Shown: one piece after another, positions 32,151 through 41,654 of the stretch
Layout: every line of letters starts with the position of its first letter
Position numbering within the stretch: position 1 is the first letter of the stretch
NCBI RefSeq assembly: GCF_014229645.1
Contig: NZ_JAATOD010000001.1
Span: 682,001 to 746,000, forward strand
Origin: Listeria swaminathanii
Lineage (GTDB): Bacteria; Bacillota; Bacilli; Lactobacillales; Listeriaceae
Length of the DNA stretch: 64,000 nt
Reading direction: 5' to 3'
Notes under the pieces: model-generated
Seen by the model: only the letters and a program-made list of their open reading frames with translations
Told to the model about the DNA's origin: nothing
Database searches by the model: none
Translations under genes and position numbers: made by a program

Positions 32151-33402
32151 CGTCTTCTGGATGTTCTTTAAAGTAATAATCTTTTGGTGTTGGTTTATAG
32201 TTTGTTTGGACCGGTTCTTTAACGAAATCAGCTAATGCTTGGTCGATTTTAACCCAACCGCGCCAGCTTAAATGAATCGGATCTTCTAAGAAGAACGCTT
32301 CATTTTGATATTCTTCTAGAGAGTAATAGCGGAAGCCTTGGCTCTCGATTTGTTGTTTTGTTTTAGCGTAATAACCGTCTAATCCTTGTTTGTTCATACC
32401 AATGTAATCAATCCATTTTCCGTTGATAGGAGGATTAATGAAGATGACATCTGCGCCAGCTTTTTTGAATGCATCCATAAGTAGTTGCAAATCAGCAAAT
32501 TCTGGAGATTGGTCATAACGTAAATCTTTACGACTATCTTTTAGTTCACCTTCAATTGGTTTGATTTTTTTCTGATAATACTTTTCTTTCACTTGGAATG
32601 GGTTATTACCAATACTTTTCTCACCAGTTTCTTTCGCTAAATCATCAAGTTGTTTGTAATCTAAATTATCTGGAAGAGCTTTTAGGCCCTCATCTACGCG
32701 ATCTTGTTTAGAACCAGAGACAGATTTTGATTCTAAATCGTCTTTACGTTCTAAAATTTTCAGTTCGATATTTCCAGTAATTTTTAGAAGTTTTGGATCA
32801 TGCGGTTTTTTAGGCCCTTTTGCGACAATGTTTTCAAGTAATTTCTTTAAAGTAGAGTCGCTTTGAACCACTTGGAAAGTAAGTAAGCGTTTTGCAGCGT
32901 ACCGACGTTCAGGCGTATTTTTCGTATCTTCAAGTGCAAATTTGTAAGCATGAAGAGGAGAGAAGTTAGCGCCAAATGATGGATCGGAAACGCCTTTTGG
33001 TTGGAACCATTGCGGAGATAAGATTACCGCTACTTTTTTGCCTTTTAAATCGTCACCAAGTGCATTTACATCTAAGAAATGACTTAATGATTGTGTACCA
33101 GGACGACCAAGTAAGAATGGTGTATAGCCCTGATCATATTTTTTTGATACTACGCTAGGATGAAATGAATCGACACGAGAAAGCTCTGATGAACCATAAA
33201 TAGGTAAATAGTTTCCTTCTTTTAAAGCTTCTTTCTGGATGTCTAAGCCTTGGATGACGTATTCGTTCATAGACGTAGCGCTATCCTCTACCGTTTTGGA
33301 AGAAACGTGAGAGAACAAGCTGCTAGGTCCGAATAGAACGAAAAGGAAAACCGCGAATGCGACCATTAAAGGCCCAAATGTCATCCACAGCTTTTTTTTC
33401 AT
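32128..33402 (-). CDS. dltD: D-alanine transfer protein DltD
   Basis: 424 residues. One N-terminal membrane anchor (about 8-27) and an extracytoplasmic SGNH-like domain with the catalytic Ser in IYGSSELSRVDSFHP near 70 and the Asp/His pair in DPIHLSWRGW near 377. It moves D-alanine from the membrane intermediate to teichoic acids. Its start overlaps the dltC stop by one base. Last gene of dltXABCD. Likely lmo0971. Confidence 0.93.
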   Translation of the reverse strand: MKKKLWMTFGPLMVAFAVFLFVLFGPSSLFSHVSSKTVEDSATSMNEYVIQGLDIQKEALKEGNYLPIYGSSELSRVDSFHPSVVSKKYDQGYTPFLLGRPGTQSLSHFLDVNALGDDLKGKKVAVILSPQWFQPKGVSDPSFGANFSPLHAYKFALEDTKNTPERRYAAKRLLTFQVVQSDSTLKKLLENIVAKGPKKPHDPKLLKITGNIELKILERKDDLESKSVSGSKQDRVDEGLKALPDNLDYKQLDDLAKETGEKSIGNNPFQVKEKYYQKKIKPIEGELKDSRKDLRYDQSPEFADLQLLMDAFKKAGADVIFINPPINGKWIDYIGMNKQGLDGYYAKTKQQIESQGFRYYSLEEYQNEAFFLEDPIHLSWRGWVKIDQALADFVKEPVQTNYKPTPKDYYFKEHPEDGPKKDQK

Positions 33403-33638
33403 TATTTTAGCGCCTCAAGTTGAGTAATGATCATTTCAGGAGTAGCCCATTCGTCGCGGTCAAATTCGGAAACGGGAACAGTAATATCTAGTTTTTCTTC
33501 AATTTCGATTAATAGTTGAACAGTAGCCATAGAATCAAGCAAACCTTCATCAAATAATTTGATGTTTGTATTTTGTACTACTTCATCAGTTTCTGTAATT
33601 TCTTCTAAGATCTCTAATACGTTTTCGCGAAAAGCCAT
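33402..33638 (-). CDS. dltC: D-alanyl carrier protein DltC
   Basis: 78 residues of the acyl-carrier-protein fold. The phosphopantetheine site is the Ser in [11 protein letters not shown] near 36. DltA charges it with D-alanine and DltB passes this across the membrane. AGGTGG-type ribosome binding site; 25 bases from dltB. Likely lmo0972. Confidence 0.95.
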
Positions 33639-33663
33639 TTTAAATTACCACCTTTAGTTAGTT

Positions 33664-34848
33664 TTAAAAATTAATTTTATCTAAAATACCTGAGAAAATC
33701 AGGAATCCGAAACAAACAAATTGGAATGTAATGATAACGCCGATTACATAAGTTATTTTGTTTTTTGGATAGAATTTGTGTTTCTTGTTGAAACGTTCGA
33801 TTAGGTCAAATCCGACAATTAGTGTTGCTTGATATAGACCATAAACGATGTAATACCAGTGAAGTCCGTGCCATACACCCATGATGAAAAAGTTAACGAA
33901 GTAAGCTAGGTAGGCAACAGTGAACTTGCTTTTAAACCATTTCTTTTTTGTTACCCATAATACGAAACGCATAAATACATAATCACGGAACCAGAATGAA
34001 AGCGTCATGTGCCAACGATTCCAGAACTCTTTAATATTTCGCGCTGCAAATGGTTTGTTAAAGTTCATCGGTGTTTGAACGCCAAGTAAGTAACTAACAC
34101 CAACTGCGAAGGCACTATAACCTGCGAAGTCAAAGAATAAGTACATACTATAAGCATACATATAGCCAATTAAACTCTTTGTTGTATCTACATTGTGTGT
34201 AATCGCGATGTCTAGTGGAACAACAAAATGTTTGTTTACTAAGTAAGCGATAATGAATTTGTAGAGAAATCCGAGGAAGATAAGGAATATTCCTCGATTT
34301 AATAACGCCACATAAGCTTCTTTGCTAGGCGGATTATCAATGTCTTTTTTAAAGCGACGGAACCGGTCAATCGGTCCGGATGAAATAGTTGGGAAGAATA
34401 GTAAGAAGTTAACAAAATCCCACGCGTTATACTGTTTAATTAAGTTATCGCGTATTTCAATAATCATTTGCGCTGCTTTAAATGTTAGGTACGAAATTCC
34501 TAGGAAACCAACCATTGTTACATTGTCACCTAAAATTGGAACAACTTTAGAAATGACAAGTGGAAGGATGGAGAGAACTACTGCAATGACGAATACGCCA
34601 CCGTGATTCAGCTTTTTCTCCTGCCTGTAATGGAAGTAAAGTCGTACAAGTGCAAGTTGCCAGAAGACGAAGAAGATAAAAGTAGCTCCTTGGACTGGGC
34701 TTGCAGAGAACATAAAGTATAAAAATACAAGTGTTACAAAAGCATTATAAATTGGTAGTCTTTTTCCTAACAAACCAGCTACTATGATAGGAATTAAAAA
34801 TAGTACAAGTACACCAAAATAAAGGATTGTACCGTATGGTAAACTCAC
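33664..34848 (-). CDS. dltB: MBOAT-family D-alanyl transfer protein DltB
   Basis: 394 residues with about eleven membrane helices. MBOAT features: FWNRWHMTLSFWFRDYVF near 275 and the invariant His in GVWHGLHWYYIVYG near 327. It moves D-alanine from DltC to the outer face. Its ATG overlaps the dltA stop (ATGA). Likely lmo0973. Confidence 0.95.
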   Translation of the reverse strand: MSLPYGTILYFGVLVLFLIPIIVAGLLGKRLPIYNAFVTLVFLYFMFSASPVQGATFIFFVFWQLALVRLYFHYRQEKKLNHGGVFVIAVVLSILPLVISKVVPILGDNVTMVGFLGISYLTFKAAQMIIEIRDNLIKQYNAWDFVNFLLFFPTISSGPIDRFRRFKKDIDNPPSKEAYVALLNRGIFLIFLGFLYKFIIAYLVNKHFVVPLDIAITHNVDTTKSLIGYMYAYSMYLFFDFAGYSAFAVGVSYLLGVQTPMNFNKPFAARNIKEFWNRWHMTLSFWFRDYVFMRFVLWVTKKKWFKSKFTVAYLAYFVNFFIMGVWHGLHWYYIVYGLYQATLIVGFDLIERFNKKHKFYPKNKITYVIGVIITFQFVCFGFLIFSGILDKINF

Positions 34849-36392
34849 TTGTTAACCTCGCTGTTAAGCGCTTTGCGGTCAATTTTGCCATTCATCGTTA
34901 ACGGGAACTCTGTCTTATAAATCCATTTTCTTGGAATCATGTAGGCTGGCATAAATTCTTTGAGTTCATTTTTGATAGCTGCACTTAGCTGGTATTCTTT
35001 TTCGAAGTCGTTGGCAGTTGGGATGACCTGAGCGACCAACATATCTACCTTTTCGTCTTTCATTTTAGGAATAATAGCGCAGTTTTGGATGTAACTTACT
35101 TTTTTAAGATTGTTTTCAATATCTTCTAGCTCGATTCGATAACCATGAAGTTTAATTTGGAAATCTAGGCGTCCTTGGAAGAATAGGTAACCGTCTTTGA
35201 TAATACCGGAATCACCAGTATGATAAGCTTGGTAGCCTTTATAATCAAAGAATACTTGGTCTGTTTTTTCTGGTTCATTTAAATAACCTTTGGAAACACT
35301 TGCACCGATTAGGATGATTTCTCCTTTTTCACCATCTGGAAGAATTTCGCCAGTTTCTTGGTCTACAATGTGTAAACGCATATCTGGTTTAATAACGCCA
35401 AGTGGTAAACTTGGATATGCATCGATAAGCTCACGAGTTACTTTTACTTGTGTTACGGCAACTGTTGCTTCGGTTGGGCCATAAGTGTTGTAAATCACTG
35501 CATCTGGGAAACGGTCAAGTAATTCAGTTGCTGTTTTCTTAGCAAGTACTTCACCGCAGAATAAGAAGCGAGTCAAGCTAGGGTTATTTTCTTGGTTAAA
35601 GTTTTCATCTAGTAAACACAAGTCTGCGAAAGAAGGAGTGGAAACCCATACGTCAAAGTTTTGCGCAGGAATTTCACGATATAGATCTTTCATGTTCGCA
35701 GTAATTGTTTTATCAAGTGGTACGAGTGTTCCACCGGATAGTAAGCTTGGATATAAATCCATCACAGACAAGTCGAACGAGAATGGCGCTTGGTTTAAGA
35801 AGCGTAATCCTTGTCTTAACGAAAAGTCTTGTAAAATCCAGTTGCTAAAGCTTACTAGGTTGTTTTGGCTGATTTGAACGCCTTTTGGATTCCCAGTACT
35901 TCCCGATGTGTAAATAATATAGTAGTTATCATCATTTTTTACACATTCAGTTTTATCTGGTACTTCTTCAAAATGTTTTTCTAGAGCATCCATTAGTTGA
36001 TTTTGTGATAGCACGGGGCAACCAGTAATTGTAAGGTTGCTCGGTAATTCTTCTGTGCAAATAAACATAGAAGGATCAGCCGCTTTTTTAATTTGTTCTA
36101 TACGTTCAACTGGCATAGAAACATCTACTGGTACGTAAGCTCGACCTGATTTGATAGAGCCTAAAAATGCAACTAGCATTAGTGGAGACATGTGACCATA
36201 GACGATAATCGGTTTTTCTTTGTCAGTATTTAGATTTTTTAGTAGAAAAGAGCCAAATGCATCCGACTGCCGTTTTAGTTCTTTGTAAGAAAGACGTGTG
36301 CCGGCATATTCGTAGCAAGGGAAATCCGGTGTCTTTTCTGCCCATGCATCAATTCTTTCGATGATACTCGTTGTCATAATTGATATTCCCAT
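34845..36392 (-). CDS. dltA: D-alanine:D-alanyl carrier protein ligase DltA
   Basis: 515 residues from the ATG at 36392 (AAAGGA upstream) or 510 from the ATG at 36377; I recall 510 as the usual Listeria length and cannot decide from sequence. Adenylation-domain motifs: YIIYTSGSTGNPKGV near 150, NTYGPTEATVAVT near 300, YHTGDSG near 390 and the closing Lys in TMNGKIDRKAL. Activates D-alanine with ATP and loads DltC. D-alanylation lowers wall charge and raises resistance to cationic peptides. Likely lmo0974. Confidence 0.95.
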   Translation of the reverse strand: MGISIMTTSIIERIDAWAEKTPDFPCYEYAGTRLSYKELKRQSDAFGSFLLKNLNTDKEKPIIVYGHMSPLMLVAFLGSIKSGRAYVPVDVSMPVERIEQIKKAADPSMFICTEELPSNLTITGCPVLSQNQLMDALEKHFEEVPDKTECVKNDDNYYIIYTSGSTGNPKGVQISQNNLVSFSNWILQDFSLRQGLRFLNQAPFSFDLSVMDLYPSLLSGGTLVPLDKTITANMKDLYREIPAQNFDVWVSTPSFADLCLLDENFNQENNPSLTRFLFCGEVLAKKTATELLDRFPDAVIYNTYGPTEATVAVTQVKVTRELIDAYPSLPLGVIKPDMRLHIVDQETGEILPDGEKGEIILIGASVSKGYLNEPEKTDQVFFDYKGYQAYHTGDSGIIKDGYLFFQGRLDFQIKLHGYRIELEDIENNLKKVSYIQNCAIIPKMKDEKVDMLVAQVIPTANDFEKEYQLSAAIKNELKEFMPAYMIPRKWIYKTEFPLTMNGKIDRKALNSEVNK

Positions 36393-36413
36393 TTTTTAAC
36401 AGTCCTTTCTTTT

Positions 36414-36560
36414 TTAGAATTCGTTGTAAATGAATTTCGCACCTTCAGGGTTTTTGAAACCATAAAACCAAAGCAATCCAAGCAGAATAGCTAAGTAGAA
36501 AACAGTTTTCATAGTAAAGATAGTCGCTGGATGATGCAAAAATAGTTTTACTCTGTTCAT
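36414..36560 (-). CDS. dltX: DltX, small membrane protein of the dlt operon
   Basis: A 48-residue frame too short for most gene calls. It has a basic N-terminus (MNRVKLFLHHPAT), one membrane helix (FYLAILLGLLWFYGF) and the DltX-specific end GAKFIYNEF. GAGGTGG lies a few bases before the ATG at 36560, and dltA starts 21 bases after the stop. DltX proteins interact with DltD and are required for teichoic acid D-alanylation in other Firmicutes. Confidence 0.88.
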   Translation of the reverse strand: MNRVKLFLHHPATIFTMKTVFYLAILLGLLWFYGFKNPEGAKFIYNEF

Positions 36561-36768
36561 AAATCCACCTCTTTATTATTTCAGTTGTGTTACAAATATT
36601 AAAAATAAACGTTTAATACTTACTTACTGTAATACATCTGTCTTTAAATGTCTAATTACATTTTTGTAAGGTTAGAAAAATAAACATATTTTGAACTTAA
36701 AAGTGTCGGCGAGTATAATGAAACTATAGATATAGCAAGGGTTTAATGCTAAGCGTGGAGGAGGAGAA

Positions 36769-37443
36769 ATGATGAATCAAAAGAAAATTGCTGGAGAAAA
36801 AGCGTGTGAATGGATTAAAGATGGCATGATTGTGGGGCTTGGGACGGGAAGTACGGTATATTACACGATTGAAAAACTAGGTGACATGGTCGCGAAAGGC
36901 TTACAGATTACTGGGGTTGCCACTTCGGAAGAAACTGCGAAACAAGCAGAAAAGCTAGGAATTCCTTTGAAATCGCTAAATGATGTGACAGAAATTGATG
37001 TCACAATTGATGGTGCGGATGAAATTGATGCCGACTTTCAGGGAATCAAAGGTGGAGGAGGCGCACTTTTACGTGAAAAAATGGTTGCGAATGCGAGTTT
37101 GAAAAATATTTGGGTTGTGAGCGAGGAGAAGCTTGTAAGGAACTTGGGTGAATTTCCACTGCCGCTCGAAGTAATTCCTTTTGGTTGGAAGCAAATTCAG
37201 CGCGAACTGGAAAAAGACGATATTGAAACGAACTTGCGGAAACAATCTTCTGGTGTAGTGTATGTGACAAACAATGGCAACTATATTTTGGATATTGTAA
37301 ATCAAACATTTACGGATACGGCAATGTGGCAAGAAAAATTAGCGCAAATTCCAGGTGTCATGGAACATGGTTTATTTCTTGATTATGTAGATATGATTAT
37401 TTGCGGCAAAGCGAACGGAGAAATTGAGCTCATAAAAAAATAG
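36769..37443 (+). CDS. rpiA: Ribose-5-phosphate isomerase A
   Basis: 224 residues. Interconverts ribose-5-phosphate and ribulose-5-phosphate. Motifs: GLGTGSTVYYTIE near 22, DGADEID near 84 with the catalytic acid, KGGGGALLREK near 94. Double ATG start with GGAGGAG. Single gene, divergent from the dlt operon across about 210 bases. Likely lmo0975. Confidence 0.95.
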   Translation: MMNQKKIAGEKACEWIKDGMIVGLGTGSTVYYTIEKLGDMVAKGLQITGVATSEETAKQAEKLGIPLKSLNDVTEIDVTIDGADEIDADFQGIKGGGGALLREKMVANASLKNIWVVSEEKLVRNLGEFPLPLEVIPFGWKQIQRELEKDDIETNLRKQSSGVVYVTNNGNYILDIVNQTFTDTAMWQEKLAQIPGVMEHGLFLDYVDMIICGKANGEIELIKK

Positions 37444-37475
37444 TTATTTCTTCTATATAAAAGAAATAACTATCT
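37438..37475 (-). terminator. Terminator of the acetyltransferase-esterase unit
   Basis: ATAGTTATTTCTT pairs with AAGAAATAACTAT; a T run follows only in the minus-strand direction, although it may also end rpiA transcripts. Confidence 0.7.
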
Positions 37476-37480
37476 TCGTA

Positions 37481-37912
37481 TCATATTGTTTTTTTCATTT
37501 CCTTGTGTTCAATGCCTGCATCGAGGAATATATCCGAGCAAGTTTCGTAGCCTAGCTTTTCATAGAAGGGAATGGCAGTTACTTGTGCGCCTAATTTTAA
37601 TTTAGTTAAGCCGCGCGTTTTGGCTTCTAATTCAATCGCCGCCATGATTCTACGGCCGCTACCAGTACCACGAGCTATTTTTTGAGTGCAAATGCGTTCG
37701 ACCTTGCCGTAATCATCTGCCACACGGAATCTACCTGTTGCAAGCGGTGTGCCGTCTTCTGCGTAGTCAACGAACATGACAACGGAGTCCATTTCATCAA
37801 ATTCATCCCATTCTAGTGCGGGATCGACATGTTGCTCGACGACAAATACGTCGTTTCTAATTTTTAATGCGGCTTGTTTGCCGATTTCATCTGTTACTTT
37901 CTTTACGGTCAA
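37481..37912 (-). CDS. GNAT-family N-acetyltransferase
   Basis: 143 residues. The acetyl-CoA loop is RGTGSGRRIMAAIE near 96, preceded by strand ATGRFRVADDYGKVERI. It resembles the ElaA/YjcF group of small acetyltransferases; substrate unknown. TTG start with AAGGA upstream. It lies 17 bases downstream of the esterase gene, so the two share a transcript. Likely lmo0976. Confidence 0.8.
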   Translation of the reverse strand: MTVKKVTDEIGKQAALKIRNDVFVVEQHVDPALEWDEFDEMDSVVMFVDYAEDGTPLATGRFRVADDYGKVERICTQKIARGTGSGRRIMAAIELEAKTRGLTKLKLGAQVTAIPFYEKLGYETCSDIFLDAGIEHKEMKKTI

Positions 37913-37929
37913 GTTGTTTCCGTCCTTTC

Positions 37930-38679
37930 TTATGCGCGCATGCTTTCTAAATCAAATGTATTGACCGGAAGCATAAATTGCAAAGAATCTTTGATAAATG
38001 GCTGCCAGTACTTCCAGCGGTGGTCGCCGTTAAATACATGGAAATAATAATCAAATCCGCGAGCGGTTAATATTTGTTCTAATGATTTGTTTGGTGATAG
38101 GAAATCGAGCACTTCATTTCCAGTTGTTTCGACAGCGGTTTCTTGGTCGCCAATTATATGGAAGATTTTCACTTTTGCAGGGTCTGCTTTTTCGGCAAGT
38201 GTAAGGATTGTGTCATCCACATATGGTGAATGTAGAATCACGTTGCCGAATGTAAATGGAAATAGTAGCGCTGCTTTTAAGGAAACGGATGCTCCAAGTG
38301 AGTCACCCATCAGGAATCTACTCGTTGGCATTTGGAAAGAAGGGAATCGTTCTTCAAGATAAGGAACAAGTTCAAATGCTAAGAACCGGATATACGCGTC
38401 GTTTTGTTTACCATCGGGATGATATTTTTCGCGCCGATCCATGACAGTTTTGTAAGGGATACCAATGAAAATGGCTTTTTGAATCTGCTCGGCTACCGCT
38501 AATTCTTCGGAGTGGCGCGCAAGTTTACCAAACTGAAAATAATCTTTTCCATCTTGTACAATAAAAAGCGGATATTTGTAAAGTGGCGAAAAATCAGGTG
38601 GTAAGCAAATAATTAAATCTAGTTCCTCTCCTAGCGATTTACTATAAAATTTCTCATCCAACATTTTGTGAGCTGTCAT
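37930..38679 (-). CDS. Alpha/beta hydrolase, esterase-D/YbbA-like
   Basis: 249 residues. PLFIVQDGKDYF early on, nucleophile elbow GDSLGAS near 116 and catalytic His in FNGDHRWKYW near 222, typical of the putative esterase family related to enterochelin esterases. No signal peptide. The frame extends to 38706, but AAAGGAG at 38689-38695 spaces correctly to the ATG at 38679. Likely lmo0977. Confidence 0.8.
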   Translation of the reverse strand: MTAHKMLDEKFYSKSLGEELDLIICLPPDFSPLYKYPLFIVQDGKDYFQFGKLARHSEELAVAEQIQKAIFIGIPYKTVMDRREKYHPDGKQNDAYIRFLAFELVPYLEERFPSFQMPTSRFLMGDSLGASVSLKAALLFPFTFGNVILHSPYVDDTILTLAEKADPAKVKIFHIIGDQETAVETTGNEVLDFLSPNKSLEQILTARGFDYYFHVFNGDHRWKYWQPFIKDSLQFMLPVNTFDLESMRA

Positions 38680-38895
38680 TTTCATTCTCTCCTTTCTTGA
38701 AATCATTCCTTCTAAGATGATTGTTTTTTGAAAAGTTACTCTATTTTAGCATGAATTACGTTAAAAGAAAGAACATTTTGCCTATTATTAGAAAAAATTT
38801 TCTTTTTCGCGGGACTTCACTGCAATAATGCTATTTATTATGCTATACTGAAACATACAATAATTCTGTTTAAAGATAGAAAGTGGGGATTTTGA

Positions 38896-39915
38896 ATGAG
38901 TAAAGATATTGACTGGAGCAATTTAGGATTTAGCTATATTAAAACGGACAAGCGTTACATTTCTTATTGGAAAGACGGAGAATGGGACGAAGGTGCGCTA
39001 ACAGAAGACAATACGCTACACATTAGCGAAGGTTCGACGGCACTTCACTACGGACAACAATGTTTTGAAGGTTTGAAAGCATATCGTTGTAAGGACGGTT
39101 CGATTAATCTTTTCCGCCCAGATCGTAATGCTGCGCGCATTCAAAAAAGTTGTGAGCGTTTATTAATGCCGCACATCCCTACAGAAAAATTTATTGATGC
39201 AGTGATGCAAGTTGTTCGTGCGAATGAAGAATTTGTGCCGCCATATGGTACTGGTGCAACTCTTTATTTACGTCCGTTTGTTATTGGTGTAGGTGATAAT
39301 ATTGGTGTTCATGCAGCGCCAGAGTATATTTTCTCTGTTTTCTGTTCACCAGTTGGACCATATTTCAAAGGTGGAATGGCGCCAACAAACTTTATCGTAT
39401 CTGATTTTGACCGTGCGGCTCCAAATGGTACTGGTGCAGCAAAAGTAGGCGGAAACTATGCCGCAAGTTTATTACCAGGTCAAGCTGCAAAAGATCGTAA
39501 TTTTGGTGATTGTATTTATTTAGATCCAGCTACGCATACAAAAATTGAAGAAGTTGGTTCTGCTAATTTCTTTGGTATTACAAATGATGATAAATTTATC
39601 ACACCGTATTCTCCTTCTATTTTGCCAAGTATCACGAAGTATTCATTACTTTATTTGGCAGAGCATCGTCTAGGCTTAGAAGCAGTGGAAGGCGATGTGT
39701 ATATCGATAAGCTAGATGAGTTTAAAGAAGCTGGAGCATGTGGAACAGCAGCGGTTATTACTCCAATTGGCGGAATTCAAACGAAAGATGAGTTCCATGT
39801 ATTCCATAGCGAAACAGAAGTAGGACCAGTAACAAAACGTTTATTCGATGAACTTTGTGGCATTCAATTTGGAGATATAGAAGCTCCAGAAGGCTGGATT
39901 TATAAAGTGAAATAA
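38896..39915 (+). CDS. ilvE: Branched-chain amino acid aminotransferase
   Basis: 339 residues, class IV PLP enzyme. The PLP lysine is in [12 protein letters not shown] near 180; the class IV signature starts with [10 protein letters not shown] near 218. It catalyses the last step of valine, leucine and isoleucine synthesis and feeds branched fatty acid synthesis. Extended -10 TGCTATACT at 38841-38849 upstream. ATG with AAAGTGGGG. Likely lmo0978. Confidence 0.93.
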   Translation: MSKDIDWSNLGFSYIKTDKRYISYWKDGEWDEGALTEDNTLHISEGSTALHYGQQCFEGLKAYRCKDGSINLFRPDRNAARIQKSCERLLMPHIPTEKFIDAVMQVVRANEEFVPPYGTGATLYLRPFVIGVGDNIGVHAAPEYIFSVFCSPVGPYFKGGMAPTNFIVSDFDRAAPNGTGAAKVGGNYAASLLPGQAAKDRNFGDCIYLDPATHTKIEEVGSANFFGITNDDKFITPYSPSILPSITKYSLLYLAEHRLGLEAVEGDVYIDKLDEFKEAGACGTAAVITPIGGIQTKDEFHVFHSETEVGPVTKRLFDELCGIQFGDIEAPEGWIYKVK

Positions 39916-39918
39916 TGA

Positions 39919-39950
39919 CAAGCCGTCCGTTTAAGCGGGCGGTTTTTTTG
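39919..39950 (+). terminator. Terminator after ilvE
   Basis: GCCGTCCG...CGGGCGGT hairpin with seven T. Confidence 0.85.
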
Positions 39951-39991
39951 TAGAAGTCATTTCCGATATTTAATTGGAAGTGACTTTTTTA

Positions 39992-40064
39992 TTGACATAA
40001 TAGCAACTCGGTGTTACTATGTAGTAGTAATAAGTGATACAGAATACCCGTGTTACTTAGTAGT
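39992..40064 (+). promoter_or_regulatory. Strong promoter with two operator-like repeats before the ABC exporter
   Basis: Consensus -35 TTGACA (39992-39997), 17-base spacer and TACTAT (40015-40020). The -10 overlaps a palindrome-like site TTACTATGTAGTAGTAA (40014-40030), and a related sequence TTACTTAGTAGT occurs at 40053-40064. The arrangement suggests repression by a regulator encoded elsewhere; PadR or GntR type is a guess. Confidence 0.6.
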
Positions 40065-40103
40065 GGGGTTAATAATAAAAATTGGGAAGAAGGTTGTATT
40101 CAA

Positions 40104-40868
40104 ATGAAAGAAGTGATGATTAAAGCCACTGGTTTGGAAAAAGCATTTAAGAAAACCGAAGTCTTGAAAGGGGTAGATTTGGAAGTAAAGCGTGGCGAAA
40201 TTTTTGCCTTACTTGGTTCAAATGGGGCCGGCAAGACGACAATAATCCAAATTTTAGCAACTCTTCTGAAAGCGGATAATGGAAATGCGGCTGTCTCAAG
40301 TTTTGACGTAAAAAAACAACCTGAGAAAGTTCGTGAACATATTAGTCTTACAGGGCAATTTGCGGCAGTGGATGGGCTTTTGACAGGGCGAGAAAATATT
40401 GTATTAATTGCTAAACTGCGGGGTGAGAAGGACCCGGCGCAAACTGCGAATGACTTATTGGCGCGTTTTGGACTTGAAAAAGCAGCAGATCGACGTGCGG
40501 ACACTTATTCAGGCGGGATGACGAGGAGACTGGATATTGCAATGAGTCTGGTTGGCTCTCCGGATGTGATTTTTCTTGATGAACCGACAACTGGCTTGGA
40601 TCCTGAGGGACGAATTGAAGTTTGGAAAACAATTAAGGCGCTTTCTGATGGTGGCACCACTATTTTACTAACGACGCAATATTTAGATGAAGCGGAGCAA
40701 CTCGCTGATCGAATCGCTATTCTCCACGGTGGAACAATTATTGCAAATGGGACATTGGATGAGCTTAAAAAACTGTTCCCGCCTGCTGAAGTAGAATATG
40801 TCGAAAAACAACCATCTTTGGAAGAAATTTTCCTTGCGATTATTAATGGGAAGGAGGAAGTGAAATGA
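40104..40868 (+). CDS. ABC transporter ATP-binding protein, DrrA type
   Basis: 254 residues. Walker A GSNGAGKTT near 37, signature YSGGMTRRLDIA near 138, Walker B IFLDEPTTGLD near 158. The DrrA group exports drugs or other hydrophobic compounds with a separate permease, encoded next with an ATGA overlap. The frame is open to a TTG at 40050 but that part overlaps the operator region; the ATG at 40104 is preferred. Likely lmo0979. Confidence 0.88.
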   Translation: MKEVMIKATGLEKAFKKTEVLKGVDLEVKRGEIFALLGSNGAGKTTIIQILATLLKADNGNAAVSSFDVKKQPEKVREHISLTGQFAAVDGLLTGRENIVLIAKLRGEKDPAQTANDLLARFGLEKAADRRADTYSGGMTRRLDIAMSLVGSPDVIFLDEPTTGLDPEGRIEVWKTIKALSDGGTTILLTTQYLDEAEQLADRIAILHGGTIIANGTLDELKKLFPPAEVEYVEKQPSLEEIFLAIINGKEEVK

Positions 40869-41617
40869 AGACAATTCGTGATACAAGTATATTATTTGGT
40901 CGGTCTATGCGTCACATTTTGCGTAGTCCAGATACGATTATTACCGTGGCAATTATTCCAATTATGATTATGTTAATGTTTGTGTATGTGCTTGGTGGGG
41001 CAATTCAAACGGGAACGGATAACTATGTGGATTATTTACTACCGGGTATTATTTTAATGGCGATAGCAAGTGGGATTGCTTATACGGCAGTACGATTATT
41101 TACGGATGTGCAAAAAGGGTTATTCCAACGGTTTCATTCGATGCCGATTAGCCGCTCTTCCGTTTTATGGGGACATGTGTTGACATCGCTCGTTTCTAAT
41201 GCGATTTCGATTGTACTCATTATTCTTGTTGCGCTTCTTATTGGTTTTCGTTCCTCTGCGGGGATTTTGGAATGGCTTGCTGTTGCGGGGATTTTGTTGC
41301 TATTTACTTTAGCTTTGACATGGGTCGCGGTTATTCCTGGTCTGACAGCTAAATCGGTTGATGGGGCGAGTGCCTTTTCGTATCCGCTAATATTTTTACC
41401 TTTCATTAGTTCGGCTTTTGTCCCAACGGATACAATGCCAACTGCAGTGCGCGTTTTTGCCGAAAATCAGCCAGTGACATCGATTGTTAACACGATACGC
41501 GCATTGCTTTATTCAGAGCCGATTGGAAATGAAATATGGATTGCGCTCGCTTGGTGTGTAGGGATTACCGTTGTAGCTTATATTTTTGCCGTAACGATTT
41601 ATAAAAAAATGGTATAA
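40865..41617 (+). CDS. ABC-2 type permease, DrrB-like
   Basis: 250 residues with six membrane helices; LPGIILMAIASGIAYTAVRLFTDVQKG (residues 56-82) and RFHSMPISRSSVLWGH are typical of the DrrB/NodJ permeases. It forms the exporter with the preceding ATPase. Substrate unknown. Likely lmo0980. Confidence 0.87.
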   Translation: MKTIRDTSILFGRSMRHILRSPDTIITVAIIPIMIMLMFVYVLGGAIQTGTDNYVDYLLPGIILMAIASGIAYTAVRLFTDVQKGLFQRFHSMPISRSSVLWGHVLTSLVSNAISIVLIILVALLIGFRSSAGILEWLAVAGILLLFTLALTWVAVIPGLTAKSVDGASAFSYPLIFLPFISSAFVPTDTMPTAVRVFAENQPVTSIVNTIRALLYSEPIGNEIWIALAWCVGITVVAYIFAVTIYKKMV

Positions 41618-41620
41618 ACA

Positions 41621-41654
41621 AAAAAGGTTGGCTCCGCAGAGCCAACCTTTTTTT
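41621..41654. terminator. Bidirectional terminator after the DrrB-like gene
   Basis: AAAAGGTTGGCTC pairs with GAGCCAACCTTTT, four-base loop, T or A tracts on both sides. Confidence 0.9.
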
